DNA of 64,000 bases from the NCBI GenBank assembly GCA_037893245.1, contig JBAIAA010000532.1:951535-1015534 (forward strand). The letters run 5' to 3'. Made by a program: the position numbers and the translations under genes. Below, piece by piece: positions 10,501 to 30,027 of the stretch; position 1 is the first letter of the stretch, and each line of letters starts with the position of its first letter. The stretch is from Crossaster papposus (taxonomy: Eukaryota > Echinodermata > Asteroidea > Velatida > Solasteridae). The notes beneath the pieces were generated by a model, which had not been told where the DNA came from, made no database searches, and saw only the letters and a list, made by a program, of their open reading frames with translations.

Positions 10501-12835
10501 CAACATCTACACGAACGCAAACCTTCAAACAAGTCAGTGTAATAATATTTTCTTTACAATACTAACCTCCCAAATCCATCCATTACCAAAAATTACAGCA
10601 AAAGCAAATTATGTATATTCCCTTTAATTGAATGTATACTTACTCCCTGTTTTCAAATTGCATTTACTTATATTTCTTTGTACATGATTAAAAACTTAAA
10701 ATAAGTTAACGTTGAAATGACGTAAATTAGTAAATTGATAGATTGAAATAATCATTTTGTTTTGAGTAACGTTATAAGGGTTTGATTATCAATGGCTTCT
10801 GACTAGCACCAATTGATTAAGAAATAGGGAACTGCTGGATATAGCTCAGTTGATAGACCACCAAAATGGCAAAGGGAAATCCACAAATATTTATCATTAT
10901 TAGGCCAAGGCCTAGGGCCTATACCTCACTTACATATTGCCACCAAAGCACTGCTAAATCCAATAAATGCTGCAACCCACATAGCTGCCACTAGTTTGCT
11001 CTTCTTTGACTGAAACAAAAACCAGCAAAATTACGTTAATCATGTTTATAATAATTAATATACATTTGCAAACAATCCCCTACCGAATTATAATTATGAA
11101 ATACCTTACAAGTTTGTCTGCAACGGCCCTATGCGCTAACGCGTTGATCATTTATTATTGAGGTAGAGTAGCTTCTTTTTTTGACAGTCAACTGTTATCA
11201 ATGACACAGCCCGGTTTGTTTTCTGCACAATTCTCTCTGAAATTACAGGATAGCTAGACATCTGAAGATTCAAATTCTCCAAGTTTTGGAACGTTAATAA
11301 GGTAAGTAACTGGAATAACTTTCAAGTTAAAACAAAAGCCTAAATGGCGGTTTTACGTAACCTTTCTTTATTCATGCTTTATCTATGTCCATCTTTTTAG
11401 AACAGTTCCTGCCATTTTACATATTTCCGCCGCGCCGTGTGGCTCACAATATAGTACACGCTACAGGTATGTTACTCGAAAATGTGCTTCTGAAAATAAA
11501 AGGCCGTTTTGGGGGAGTAGGGGGCGGGATTATAGAATGTCCAAGTGAAAATGAGACCATACATAATACGTTGCCATCATGTAATTATTGTAGGTGTGTA
11601 TTGTTGTATTTTAGACACCGTTTTAACTAATTCCGTGTTTTTATTTAATTTCAATGTTTTAGGGCTCATGTTTTATTGACAGGAAATGTAACCGAATCTT
11701 GTTTTACTGTTTTAAGTTCTTATTGCTTTTATAGAAGATTTTATAGAAGATCATATCTCATGTAATTTCTTTACATGACTGATAAAACAAATCTTGAATC
11801 TAATTTTGAACTGTCTTAATTAAAACAATTGTTTTGGACACTATTGTTAAGAATTCATCAAGTAATTCAAGTTATTTAAAGTTTTATGTAAATTATGCAA
11901 ATTAGGTTATGTCAAGTTCTATGACACCATTTCGATAACTTGTCCCCGCTGGACACACCACTAGTTCTTGGACACGATTTTTTTGATAAATTGTTTTTTA
12001 AGTTTAATATACAAAGACCCAACCTTCATTCGCGTTAATAACTTGCAGACGTGCATGGTTTCTCGTGTATACATTGACATGATCCCGCGTAGCTAAAAGT
12101 ACATTCCACGGTCTATGGTTCAAAAACAATTTCCAGAAGTATATCTAATCGAAAGGGGCATCCTTTTGGCAATGGCAGTATCAGATTTTTTGAATATTGG
12201 TTATCCCCTAAATGTAAAAGCATGTACACGTGCCTTGATGTCAATTTAAAACAAATCTGTTTTACTTGCTTTGTATATGGGGCCCAAATTGTCGTAAAAT
12301 TTACGCCAACGTGGACCGCGGACGGCTTTTGCATTGCATTTGGATGGAAATTTACCAACATCTACGCAGAGTCACGGACAGATCAATAACTGAAATTTTA
12401 AAATTACGTCAGTCATCTGATATACTGAAGGTTAGACTCTAAGAAGATACAAAGAAAAAAGGGTCTTTTTTTTAATCTAGGATTGGTAAAACGATGAATA
12501 ATTAACGGCTTGATGTAGGCCCCTCTTTGGAATAAACAAATGCACAAACAGACAATTCTTTCTCTCAAGGGTGGCCTAATTGAATCGAAAGAGAATTGCA
12601 CATGGGTGGCCTTACGATAAACTCTGGGATTTTTTTCAAAGCTGTTGTGGGTATCTTTCAATTCTATCATACAAAATAACAGGTTAGGCCTCAGTCTGCG
12701 GCTGTCAATTGGGGCCTGTGACGGTTTTACCTCCGATATAAAATTTGGATCAGTTTCTGCTTTTACACCACTACTTAATTACTGACCTGTTGCGGTAGAT
12801 AGGAGGGGGTAGGCTGCGCCTCCTGTTCACATGTC
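2187..12835 (-). CDS. NACHT-LRR (NLR) protein with two predicted membrane segments and repeated motif exons; 5' end not found
   Basis: Predicted intracellular pattern-recognition-type ATPase. Nine exons join in frame: 12787-12835, 10934-11009, 9977-10114, 8479-8520, 8164-8241, 6791-6898, 6047-6154, 5247-5357 and 2187-4582 (1034 residues, numbered from the first whole codon). In order: a short Gln/Pro-rich start; hydrophobic segment 22-44; a ~34-residue loop; a second, short hydrophobic segment 79-93 followed by RH and a CC pair; a Pro/Gln linker 102-127; three related motif units 128-163, 164-199 and 200-236; NACHT with Walker A GMGGVGKST (346-354) and Walker B ILLDGFDEM (424-432); then C-terminal leucine-rich repeats. 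No death, CARD or TIR domain is visible. All introns from exon 2 to exon 9 are phase 1, so the motif exons can be duplicated or skipped without frame loss. The NACHT-LRR part is secure. The N-terminal exons are inferred from splice signals and phase and need transcript support. An in-frame ATG exists in exon 2, but the true start may lie further upstream. Confidence 0.62.
5247..5357 (-). CDS. NLR exon 8: third V-S-G-S-H-N motif unit
   Basis: A phase 1-1 exon of 111 bp. The acceptor is ttctgattttag and the donor is CAG|gtaaaa. It encodes a unit containing VSGSHNTTFLGSNVNI. Sequence on both sides, including introns, is shared with the two upstream units. Confidence 0.75.
6047..6154 (-). CDS. 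NLR exon 7: second V-S-G-S-H-N motif unit
   Basis: A phase 1-1 exon of 108 bp with acceptor ttctgattttag and donor CAG|gtaaat. It encodes a unit with IQNIDTVSGSHNTMIAG and is closest to exon 6. Confidence 0.75.
6791..6898 (-). CDS. NLR exon 6: first V-S-G-S-H-N motif unit
   Basis: A phase 1-1 exon of 108 bp with acceptor ttctgattttag and donor CAG|gtaaat. It encodes IGNTGTVSGSHNPTIVG followed by PSAVHFPMEGP, a tail shared almost exactly with exon 7. Confidence 0.75.
6961..8163. other. NLR intron 5, no gene seen
   Basis: AT-rich intron. Near 7650-7790 a segment with aaaccagctcatgggcttgg is present in two diverged tandem copies. No RNA gene or exon was recognised. Confidence 0.55.
8164..8241 (-). 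CDS. NLR exon 5: Pro/Gln-rich linker
   Basis: A 78-bp phase 1-1 exon with acceptor ctttgatttag and donor CCAA|gtaagt. It encodes a low-complexity linker containing PRPQQQQARPPTNQ, between the second hydrophobic segment and the motif units. A second gtaagt lies four bases downstream, but only this donor keeps phase 1. Confidence 0.65.
8479..8520 (-). CDS. NLR exon 4: end of second hydrophobic segment
   Basis: A 42-bp exon with acceptor ggtgaacag and donor GAG|gtaagt. Joined to exon 3 it completes LFVLACCTLVVMRH, then gives a Cys-Cys-Arg stretch that could be lipid-modified (inference). The phase fits on both sides. Confidence 0.58.
9217..9790. repeat. 114-bp tandem repeat, about five copies
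   Basis: Copies start near 9218, 9331, 9445, 9559 and 9673. Each unit contains the related blocks ccaacacagtccaactcacc and ccaacagagtccaactgtga, so the unit itself arose from a shorter duplication. It lies in NLR intron 3. Confidence 0.85.
9977..10114 (-). CDS. NLR exon 3: loop and start of second hydrophobic segment
   Basis: A 138-bp phase 1-1 exon. The acceptor is attctctgcag and the donor is TTGTT|gtaagt. The frame is open throughout and ends in RIVTLFVLAC. The loop between the hydrophobic segments contains an N-N-N-T sequon. An internal ATG at 10049 could also start a shorter protein with a single membrane anchor. Confidence 0.6.
10115..10933. other. NLR intron 2
   Basis: It contains a short MITE-like trace (attatgaaataccttat near 10178) and an inverted pair around 10390-10470 (gactggttccca and tgggaaccag). 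At 10838-10868 a tRNA-like 5' half (ggatatagctcagttgatag) has no matching T arm. No gene was seen. Confidence 0.45.
10934..11009 (-). CDS. NLR exon 2: first hydrophobic segment
   Basis: A 76-bp exon with acceptor ttttgtttcag and donor CAATAT|gtaagt (phase 0 in, phase 1 out). It encodes a Lys-rich start and then LVAAMWVAAFIGFSSALVAI, a 20-residue hydrophobic stretch. It could also be an alternative exon. Confidence 0.6.
11010..12786. other. NLR intron 1, no gene seen
   Basis: AT-rich sequence. Short open frames at 11385-11630 (plus) and 12113-12361 and 12413-12670 (minus) lack splice context or recognisable protein features, and I treat them as chance. Confidence 0.5.
12787..12835 (-). CDS. 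NLR exon 1 of the model (possible)
   Basis: A 49-bp candidate exon between acceptor tgtttacag and donor ACAG|gtcagt. It encodes TCEQEAQPTPSYLPQQ and ends in phase 0, matching exon 2. The incoming phase is 2. A minus-strand frame with an ATG at 13277 and a gtaaag donor at 13084 has a compatible phase, but that link is weak. Confidence 0.42.
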
Positions 12836-13056
12836 CTGTAAACAATGATTGGTAGGTTAACTTTTAGCAGATTGGTCTACCGGTACATGTATGACCTCTG
12901 ACATGATAGAAGGCAAGCATAGTCTGAACATTTGGGATTTTCAATAAATATGATTGCATCAGGGGTATGAATGACAGACTACCAATGCAGTTCATGTACA
13001 AATCCTATGGGGACAGTGAACTATTAAACCAAGCATTTTAATAAAGTTCATGCATA

Positions 13057-13213
13057 TGACGTCACACACACGTTGCACTTTACGACAGTGCCCCCAATGA
13101 GGTCGGTCTGTAATCACGATAATGTACCATCTGCACTTGGTTTGACCTTAAAAATGGCCGCTCGTCCCGGTTGCTAGTGCGATTAGCGCGTACGCGTAGC
13201 ACGCATGACGTCA
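13057..13213. promoter_or_regulatory. Two palindromic CRE sites between the divergent NLR and DECR1 genes
   Basis: Perfect TGACGTCA octamers lie at 13057-13064 and 13206-13213, with a GC-rich gcgcgtacgcgtagc tract between them. A related tract with tgatgtcac lies at 13650-13690. CREB/ATF family proteins bind this octamer. The position between divergent genes suggests promoter or enhancer use, which is inference. Confidence 0.4.
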
Positions 13214-13942
13214 ATGCAACCCCTTTGTTGTTACCAATATTGTTCAAAAAGTATCTGATCATCAATTCACCTCTCAAAAGCGTATGACATTATGAGATAA
13301 TCTAAGATAATATAATAATATAGGATAAGATAATTGTAAATACATTTGTATTCTAATATTTTCAAAATATAGCTGATGAGATCGCCTTGAATTTGAAATT
13401 TGTTTCCAGGTTCCAGGTTTCCATTTGTTTCCTTTAAAAAAAATCCTAATTTGCCTTTATTACAAGTTGTAGTAAATATTACACACACCAACTTTGGAAA
13501 AGATTATCGCTCAATTCTTCATGTACACTAGAAATTAAAGCATTCATCCGAAAAAGTTGAAACTGGTTCAGTAGTGTAGCCTACATTACTACTACTAGGC
13601 TGATGATTGATAGGTTTGTGCACAGATTGCTTAATAAAGTTAATGCATATGATGTCACACGCGCTACGCGTACGCGCTAATCGCACGTACAACCCACTGA
13701 CCTCTATGTCAGTGGTACAACCGGGCGGAGCGGTGAGGTCAAACACACTTTGGACAAAGTTTGCACTGCAAAATAATGTGCGTTGAATATGTACGTTTCT
13801 TATCACTCACGGCAATTTGGCGAGCTGTTGTTGTAAGCACTGCACCTTCAAAATTGTAATTTTTGAATTTTCGAGAGTTGTCGACGTCCAAACAAATTAA
13901 GGTTATTTCCTGGTGTGCGCGCGCAAACGAGGTGTGTTTATA

Positions 13943-14384
13943 CCCCCGGCCGCGATTTTTTTTTTCCCAAACAGGTTTGCACAATTTCATGAATTATTCA
14001 GTAGTTGCGTTGATCGCTGTACAACACTTAGGTTCTAGGTCTCCTTTTCCCCTTAAATTAAAAATACTCTAAAGATATCAATTTGACTAGGAAAAACGAG
14101 GTGACCTACTACAGCAGGATTCGAACCCGGGATCTTTGATCCATAGCCAATCCCACCATGGAGGTGTTTCCTACCTCCATGATCCCACTATCCACTACAC
14201 TACGTATAGCAGCTCGACAACAGCTGTTCTTTAAAGTGATTTATTGTAACTAGTTAACTAATAACAACAATGCTGTGACGTCATGTTTTATTCCGATGAA
14301 TAAACATAACTTCTCATCCAAACTACTGAATAATTCATGAATTGTGCAAACCTGTTTGGGAAAAAAAATTCGCGCCCCGGCCCC
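13943..14384. repeat. Foldback element with tRNA-like core, copy 2
   Basis: Same structure as the copy at 88-474: long terminal inverted repeats around a minus-strand tRNA-like core with B box. Relative to copy 1 it has about 18 extra bases near 14017 and a 32-bp insertion (hairpin plus duplicated 7-mer) at 14157-14188. It lies just upstream of DECR1 exon 1. Confidence 0.75.
14157..14181. mobile_element. 25-bp hairpin insertion flanked by a 7-bp direct repeat
   Basis: The insert has 9-bp arms catggaggt and acctccatg around a 7-base loop. ATCCCAC is present on both sides (14150-14156 and 14182-14188). Copy 1 of the host element (near 280) has a single ATCCCAC, so it preserves the empty site. 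Confidence 0.8.
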
Positions 14385-14490
14385 AAAAGCAATAATTATG
14401 CAGTTTTGATGTTGTCACTTGAGGGCGCTAGTGCTTTCTGATGAATGCAGGTGGTTTGAACTCGATCAAAGTGCTCAAGTCAAAATCAAA

Positions 14491-24284
<9,794 letters not shown>

Positions 24285-24538
24285 AGACTACTTCCACAGT
24301 CATCCATCTGTCAATTCCAACCCTGAGGTATCCACAGAATACACGCAGATTAATGCTCAACAGTTTTCTGCAATTTAACCCATCTGTCACTTGGTACGAG
24401 TATTTATCCAATTGTAGGGTCCGTTGAACATCACCCGATATTCCAAATCTTGGACGAACAAATACAAAAAACTGGCCAAATACGTGCACTATTCGACCGC
24501 ATGTGAGCCCCGTTTGTTGGAATGCACATCCAAATTTA

Positions 24539-24734
24539 CCAGTTCGCGCCAGGATTATTTTTAACGAAACGCGATCCAAAGTGGGTTCAGGCCGATAGTG
24601 CCGGGAAGCACACCCATACATTTCCGGCCTTGCTCGCTGCTGACAGACATTTCTGAACTTGGCGTGTTTATGCCTCATCCGTTTTGAATTTGGGGAAAAC
24701 TTTGCGTTTATATAAGTCAACCGGCGCGAACTGG
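24539..24734 (-). mobile_element. piggyBac-like MITE, copy 2
   Basis: Ends ccagttcgcgcc and ggcgcgaactgg. The right flank is TTAA; the left is TTTA, probably a mutated duplication. Interior blocks cttgctcgctgctgacag and catccgttttgaat are shared with the other copies. Confidence 0.75.
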
Positions 24735-24739
24735 TTAAC

Positions 24740-26509
24740 ACAACGCTCGTTATTACTAATCTTGTTTGCAACACATTGGCCAATCACATCTCTTGTGTTT
24801 GTGACTGTTACAAAAATGTCTGAAAAAGCGGGTACATTAAACAGTCATAGTGTAGCCATGTATAATAATAGGAATGATTTATTGTATCAAAATAACACAT
24901 TTTCCGACTTTGTACAACGCAACCTCTTAAACTCTCTGCTATAAATATAAAATCACTTCCTCCAAAGCCAGTAGAAGTCAACTCTATACAACAGGAATAC
25001 ATGTGTCAATTGTCCCTCTTGACTTTGCCCACACAAATCGATCCATTAACCCTAATATGTATTTTGGCTAAAAACCAACCCAGTGCAGCAAGATCCATCA
25101 GGTCAGAAATCTCGAGGTCAAACTGCCTCAGAGTATGTGGTCACCCAACACAGCAGGATCCATCTCTGATCAATGGGACTAGTCTCAATAGTCTTAAGAC
25201 TGGTCGGTTATGCACTGTGTTGACGGCTGAATGCATCAAAGTGCACCAGACTATTTTACCTGATGCACTGTGCTGGGTCTGGCAGGGTTAGGGTTAATGT
25301 ACCTCTATTGAATACATGTTTATATCTGAATAATAATAATCACTTTAGATTATTTACATTTTTCTAATAAATGAATACTTCAGAACGTGTTTTTATGGTA
25401 TATATTAATAGACTAGCCAGTTTAGTTTGTTATTTTACATCACCTGAATATGTCATTATTTACTTCTGTATATTAAACGTGTGTAAAATATGATGAATAA
25501 ATATTTTGTAATTTGTATTTAAAATTACAGACGCAAATCTAACAGGATTTGGTGCGAGTCTATTGGTCCTTTTTTCTACGCTTGCTTTGCAAAGCTCAAA
25601 ACTTAGTGCGACAATGCGGCCATAAATTTCACAAGTTTTCTGGGATAAATGAATCCTTGAAATATTGTTGGCCTTTGGCACAAAATCCACAAGTTATCAA
25701 TAGGCAATTCTTATATATCTACCAAGACTGGCGCATTGGCGCTATCTCAAGAGGAGCAATGCCTAAAACCACTCAAATTTGCTGAGCGTGTAAACCGTAG
25801 CTTTTGGCCCATTTACCTTAGATAATTATGATGTATGTACAGTGAACCTCATGAGACCATCCCTTGAATACAGACAAATATTTGCATTGACAATAATAAT
25901 TCTTAGCCATTGTGAATAATTGGTACGGAAACACTAAAAGTATCAAAAAAATATATATATATGCCCGAGTACGTGTAAGAAACTATCCTTCTTTTAACAT
26001 TACTTCTGTGTTGTGAACAAGCCTCAAAATCATAAACAAGCTAAATATACAAAAACAAAAAAAGTAGTACAATGGTTGATTTCTGTGAAGCAAATTTTAT
26101 ACAAACTACAAAAGGGGGTCGCCCTATGGAATGGCAATGTCTCAATTTTTTGAGTTTTCACTGTTCAAATAAGGAATTTCTGACGAGTGCATTTTTTTTT
26201 ACAGTTCTTCAGGAGATTTTGCGAACACATATTCTCAAATTTGAATCCCTGTGGAGATATGGCACTTGTTCTTGTAGTTATTAGCATTCCCCCATAGATT
26301 TTGTTCACACAATTCCTTGTGGAGACATCCTCCATTAGAAATTACTCATCAACATCAGTCTCCACAGAGTACCGGATTTTGAAACACTACCAATTCTAAA
26401 TTTTTGATGGACTGCCAACAAATATATAACAAAATCAAGCAAACTTTCCAATCTGTATACTGATAATAAGATTTATATATTGGAATTTGAGGAAATGTAC
26501 AAAAATGCT
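24740..26509. other. Intergenic region downstream of DECR1
   Basis: AT-rich with no convincing exon. Blocks such as cccaacacagcaggatcc (25140-25160) resemble the ccaacagagtcc motif of other repeats. Open frames at 25460-25785 overlap on both strands and show no family features. Confidence 0.5.
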
Positions 26510-26856
26510 TTAAAGGTAGGATACACCATTTGCAAATATTTTTTTACAATGAATTTTACTACCAAATTATTATGAAATATCTTACTTATTTGAAAGTAAA
26601 TAATGATTGTAGGCATCCAACAAATCGATTGCGCTAGATATCTTGTAATTATCTCAAAAAATTGAATTTTATACACAAAAAATAATTAAAATCGCCATCC
26701 AAAACAAGAACAACACAAGAACCACTGCCTGACGCTGTTCAACTTGCTTTTCTCAGCATCTATAATTGTAAAGGCCAGTTAAAACGATATTTACTATAAA
26801 ATACAAATCCACCCATTCATAATTCAAGCAATTACCAATAGTGTATCCTACCTTAA
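26510..26856 (-). mobile_element. 'AAAGGTAGGATACACC' MITE, copy 2 (reverse)
   Basis: Both ends are present: taaaggtaggatacaccatt at the left and gtgtatcctacctta at the right. The interior reads as the complement of copy 1 (ggcatccaacaaat). Confidence 0.8.
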
Positions 26857-27600
26857 AATGTTCAAAAGCCATCAATACCAATTTATATTCAACAGCAAAT
26901 AGTTTTCTTCTAAAATGTGTTATAAAATTTCGCCACAAAAAATAACCTAGAAAATATTTGGCGTCTTTATATACAATTTTAATACTGAATTCATGAAGAA
27001 CAGTTCCTGTTACAGACTAGTACTTTTCAGCCCCAATATCAGCCCCCAACAATCAATAAATGGTCTAAGAATTGTACTGAATACACATAAGTACAAATCA
27101 AAACCCAGATCCTAAATTGTAAAAGAAAAAGTATAACATTTGCAGCTATCCAAAAAGTAACCTACCAAATTATTGTTAAAAAGCTTATTTCTTGTTAAGA
27201 TATAAAGGTCATTTAAGACTGTAAAGGTCATTTCCAAAGGTGCATTTGTGAGAATGTGCATTAGTAGTTGGAACGAGTGGAACGATGTGTGTGTGGGCGC
27301 TATAATTGGTAGGTTTTGTTGCGCGACGCGCGACGCGCGTAGCTACATTCATCCGATTGAGAATGCACCCCGAAAACTGATTGAGAACGCAGTTTAAATT
27401 GTGTGACCCGATAATGTTTTGTGTGACCCGATAATGTTTTGTGTTCTAAATAAGTCAAATGTGGAAGACACTTAATACTAACCGGTGCCGGTGTAGCGGT
27501 TCGCGTTATTTTTTGTCAGGAGCTGGGTGGTGCGTGAATGTATATTCATGAGAAAGACCAATGACAACTCATATACGTTAAAGAACTATAAAGAATTATA
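26857..27600. other. Intergenic, no gene seen
   Basis: Near 27145-27210 a fragment (gcagctatccaaaaagtaac) resembles 37220-37270 and represents another degraded repeat. Near 27420 gtgtgacccgataatgtttt occurs twice in tandem. Confidence 0.5.
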
Positions 27601-27612
27601 AAGAACGGCTTC

Positions 27613-27690
27613 CTCAACCAACTCGCCAATAGCATAGTTGGTAAAGAGGAGAGCTATAGATCGAAAGGTCTGCAGTTCGAATCCGACTCA
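27613..27690 (+). other. tRNA-like sequence (SINE head or tRNA pseudogene)
   Basis: tagcatagttggtaaagagg matches a pol III A box and agttcgaatcc a B box, in the right order and spacing for a tRNA. I cannot fold a clean cloverleaf with acceptor stem and anticodon, so I do not call a functional tRNA. Confidence 0.4.
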
Positions 27691-28069
27691 TTAACGTTTG
27701 TTTTTTCTTCAACAATGTTCTTATGGGTTAATTTAATCATTGAACAAGGCTGAAGGGAAAACCGGGTTAGGCTACATAAGTTTCTTAAAAAATACAACAA
27801 GAACCGCTACACTGGTTAGTTTATAGTGACTTCCGTCAAATGTTGTGCATGTGCAAAATGATGACCTCAAATAACCCATACATGAACTTTGACCTCAGTA
27901 ATCTAATGAAGAATTGTGTCTTTCCACCCAAGGGTCAGTGCATCCAAGTTCCATCAAAATCCACGAAAGCATGTAGAAGTTATACATGGAATTTTTGGTC
28001 AAAAACTTAACCCGAAACTTAAACATACATATGGAGCTACGGGCATGGTACAGAATTTAGGACTAGTAA

Positions 28070-28206
28070 GGCTGTGTCCGAATTGCTGGCTTTGGCTGTG
28101 ACTTCGGCCGTTGCTATGCTGTTGCTAAGGGCGGACAATGACCACCCATAGCAACAGCATAGCAACGGCCAAAGTCACAGCCACGGCCAACAATTCGAAC
28201 ATGGCC
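28070..28206. repeat. Foldback element with ~55-bp arms
   Basis: The left arm tccgaattgctggctttggc through gttgctatgctgttgcta pairs with tagcaacagcatagcaacgg through ccaacaattcgaa. The loop is about 20 bases. No target duplication is evident. Confidence 0.75.
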
Positions 28207-28985
28207 TCAGTGCTTCCCAAACTTTGTTTAGGCGACACAAAAATTGAACAGTAATTGTACACAATAATTTATAATAATTCAGCCTCTATAGAACAAACCA
28301 ATGGAAAATAAAGTCAAACTCTCAATTATAATTATAAAAGGAATGTTGAATACATGCATGAAATCAAAAAGCTTAATTTTAAGCCTGCAAGTTTGGGAAG
28401 AAGTTGATAATAGAGGCTAGAACCTTTTCTGAAAAATGCCCTATTAAGTAATTCAAATAGATTCACCATGTAGTGTTTACCGAATAGGATCATTATACAA
28501 AAGCACCGTGCATGACATAATACAAAATAATAGTGTTGTCCTTTATTTCTTAATTATGCCCATTTTTGTGTACTTGGTGTTTTTCTGTTTTCCTTTTTGT
28601 TTTTGGAAGTTAATGTTTTTCATTTATTTTATTTTCAGAATATATATATATATTTTAAAATAACTTCCCGCTATGGTACGATAAAAAAGAAACATATTAA
28701 GAGGCATTTGGTTAAAACAAATTATTTGCTAAAATCTGCTGAGCAGTTTGATTAAAAATGACCTCAATCCTTTTATTTTGAAATTTTAAGATTTTTTTTG
28801 TTTTATTAAATCTACGCCCAAAATTAAAATGAGTTGTGGTTCTCCAACTTTGGTCCTTTCTTCCAAGAATTTTCTCAAAACATTACTTAAAAATGCATCT
28901 TCCCTCTTTCAACATACTTAGATGCTAACTTCGTCAGCATGTGTAATGTGTGTTCCCCAACATGTCACTTAATTGATAAACTTAA

Positions 28986-29220
28986 CCAGTTCGCGCCAGG
29001 ATTATTTTAACATCACCGAGCCGACGCGCAGGATTATTTTTAACAAAACTCGATCCGAGGCGGGTTCAGGCCGATAGTACCGGGTAGCACACCCACGCAT
29101 TCCTGGCCTTGCTCGCTGCTGACAGAAATTTCCGGCCTTGCTCGTGGCGTGTTTATGCGTCATCCGTTTTGAATCGGGGGGAAAACTTTGCGTTTATATA
29201 CGTCAGCCGCCGCGAACTGG
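28986..29220 (-). mobile_element. piggyBac-like MITE, copy 3
   Basis: ccagttcgcgcc and cgcgaactgg ends with TTAA on both sides. The interior matches the family. A duplicated cttgctcg block is present near 29106 and 29138. Confidence 0.8.
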
Positions 29221-29221
29221 T

Positions 29222-30027
29222 TAAGAAACTGTTAGAGTGTGTCAAATTCTCTGTAAATTTGTACAATACAAAAAAAAACATTAAAGATTGTTTCATGTTA
29301 AGAACATAACAAAATTTAGGTGAATTTAAAATCAAAAGCAACTGTTAGATTTTTGTATTGTGGTTAAATTAAAAGGTACAAATTTAATATCAACATCAGA
29401 GTGAAATTCTGCATAGATTTAAAACTCATAAGTAAATCTGTGAGGTAAAATAGTGATTGAGTGGTCAGGGCCCTGCTAAAGAGTAAGCAGAAAAGTTGTG
29501 CTAAAACTATAGCAGAACAAATCTGCTAACCTTGTTCATTATTTCACGGCGTGGTTGTGCTAACATTTGTTACGTCACTGATTTAAGCAGTTATTTCCCC
29601 GATAGGGTTAAGCGTGCTATTGGACGTGCTTACTGCTTACAGTCTCCGTGAAATAGATGGAGGCTCTGTTAGCAGCAAATTGTGTGCTTAGCAACATCCT
29701 AGGATCGGCCTCTGGTGATTTTACTTGATATTCCTCAAGGTTTTTTTCAGTGCGAGTGCAAATCCACATCATACCAGCACAGTGATTGAAACAGTACATT
29801 ACAATTGAGAGCTAACCCCAAAATGGGAAACTCTTTTAACACTTTTTCTCTTCCCAGGGAATTCACAAAAGTTCACAAAATAATTTCCCACAGTGGAAAA
29901 ACATTTTCACAAAATAATATTTTCACACCCTTTCTCACAGTCGGGAACATTCGCAAAATTGCCTATTCCCATTCAACAGTGTTAAAATTCAATCACAACG
30001 TACTGTACATTGAGGTGTCGTCACTCT
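29222..30027. other. Region between the DECR1 and rhophilin 3' ends
   Basis: The stretch 29465-29700 has recurring gctaa and taagca motifs typical of a degraded MITE. No gene was seen. The rhophilin 3' UTR should lie at its right end, and no clear poly(A) hexamer was found close to the stop. Confidence 0.45.

Noticed and set aside
13080-13277. First coding exon of the NLR gene
   Set aside because: A phase-compatible gtaaag donor exists, but the sequence overlaps CRE/GC-rich control-like DNA that is partly repeated at 13650, and a phase match has a one-in-three chance.
27613-27690. Functional tRNA gene
   Set aside because: Pol III boxes are present but no clean acceptor stem or anticodon arm could be drawn; more likely a SINE head or pseudogene.
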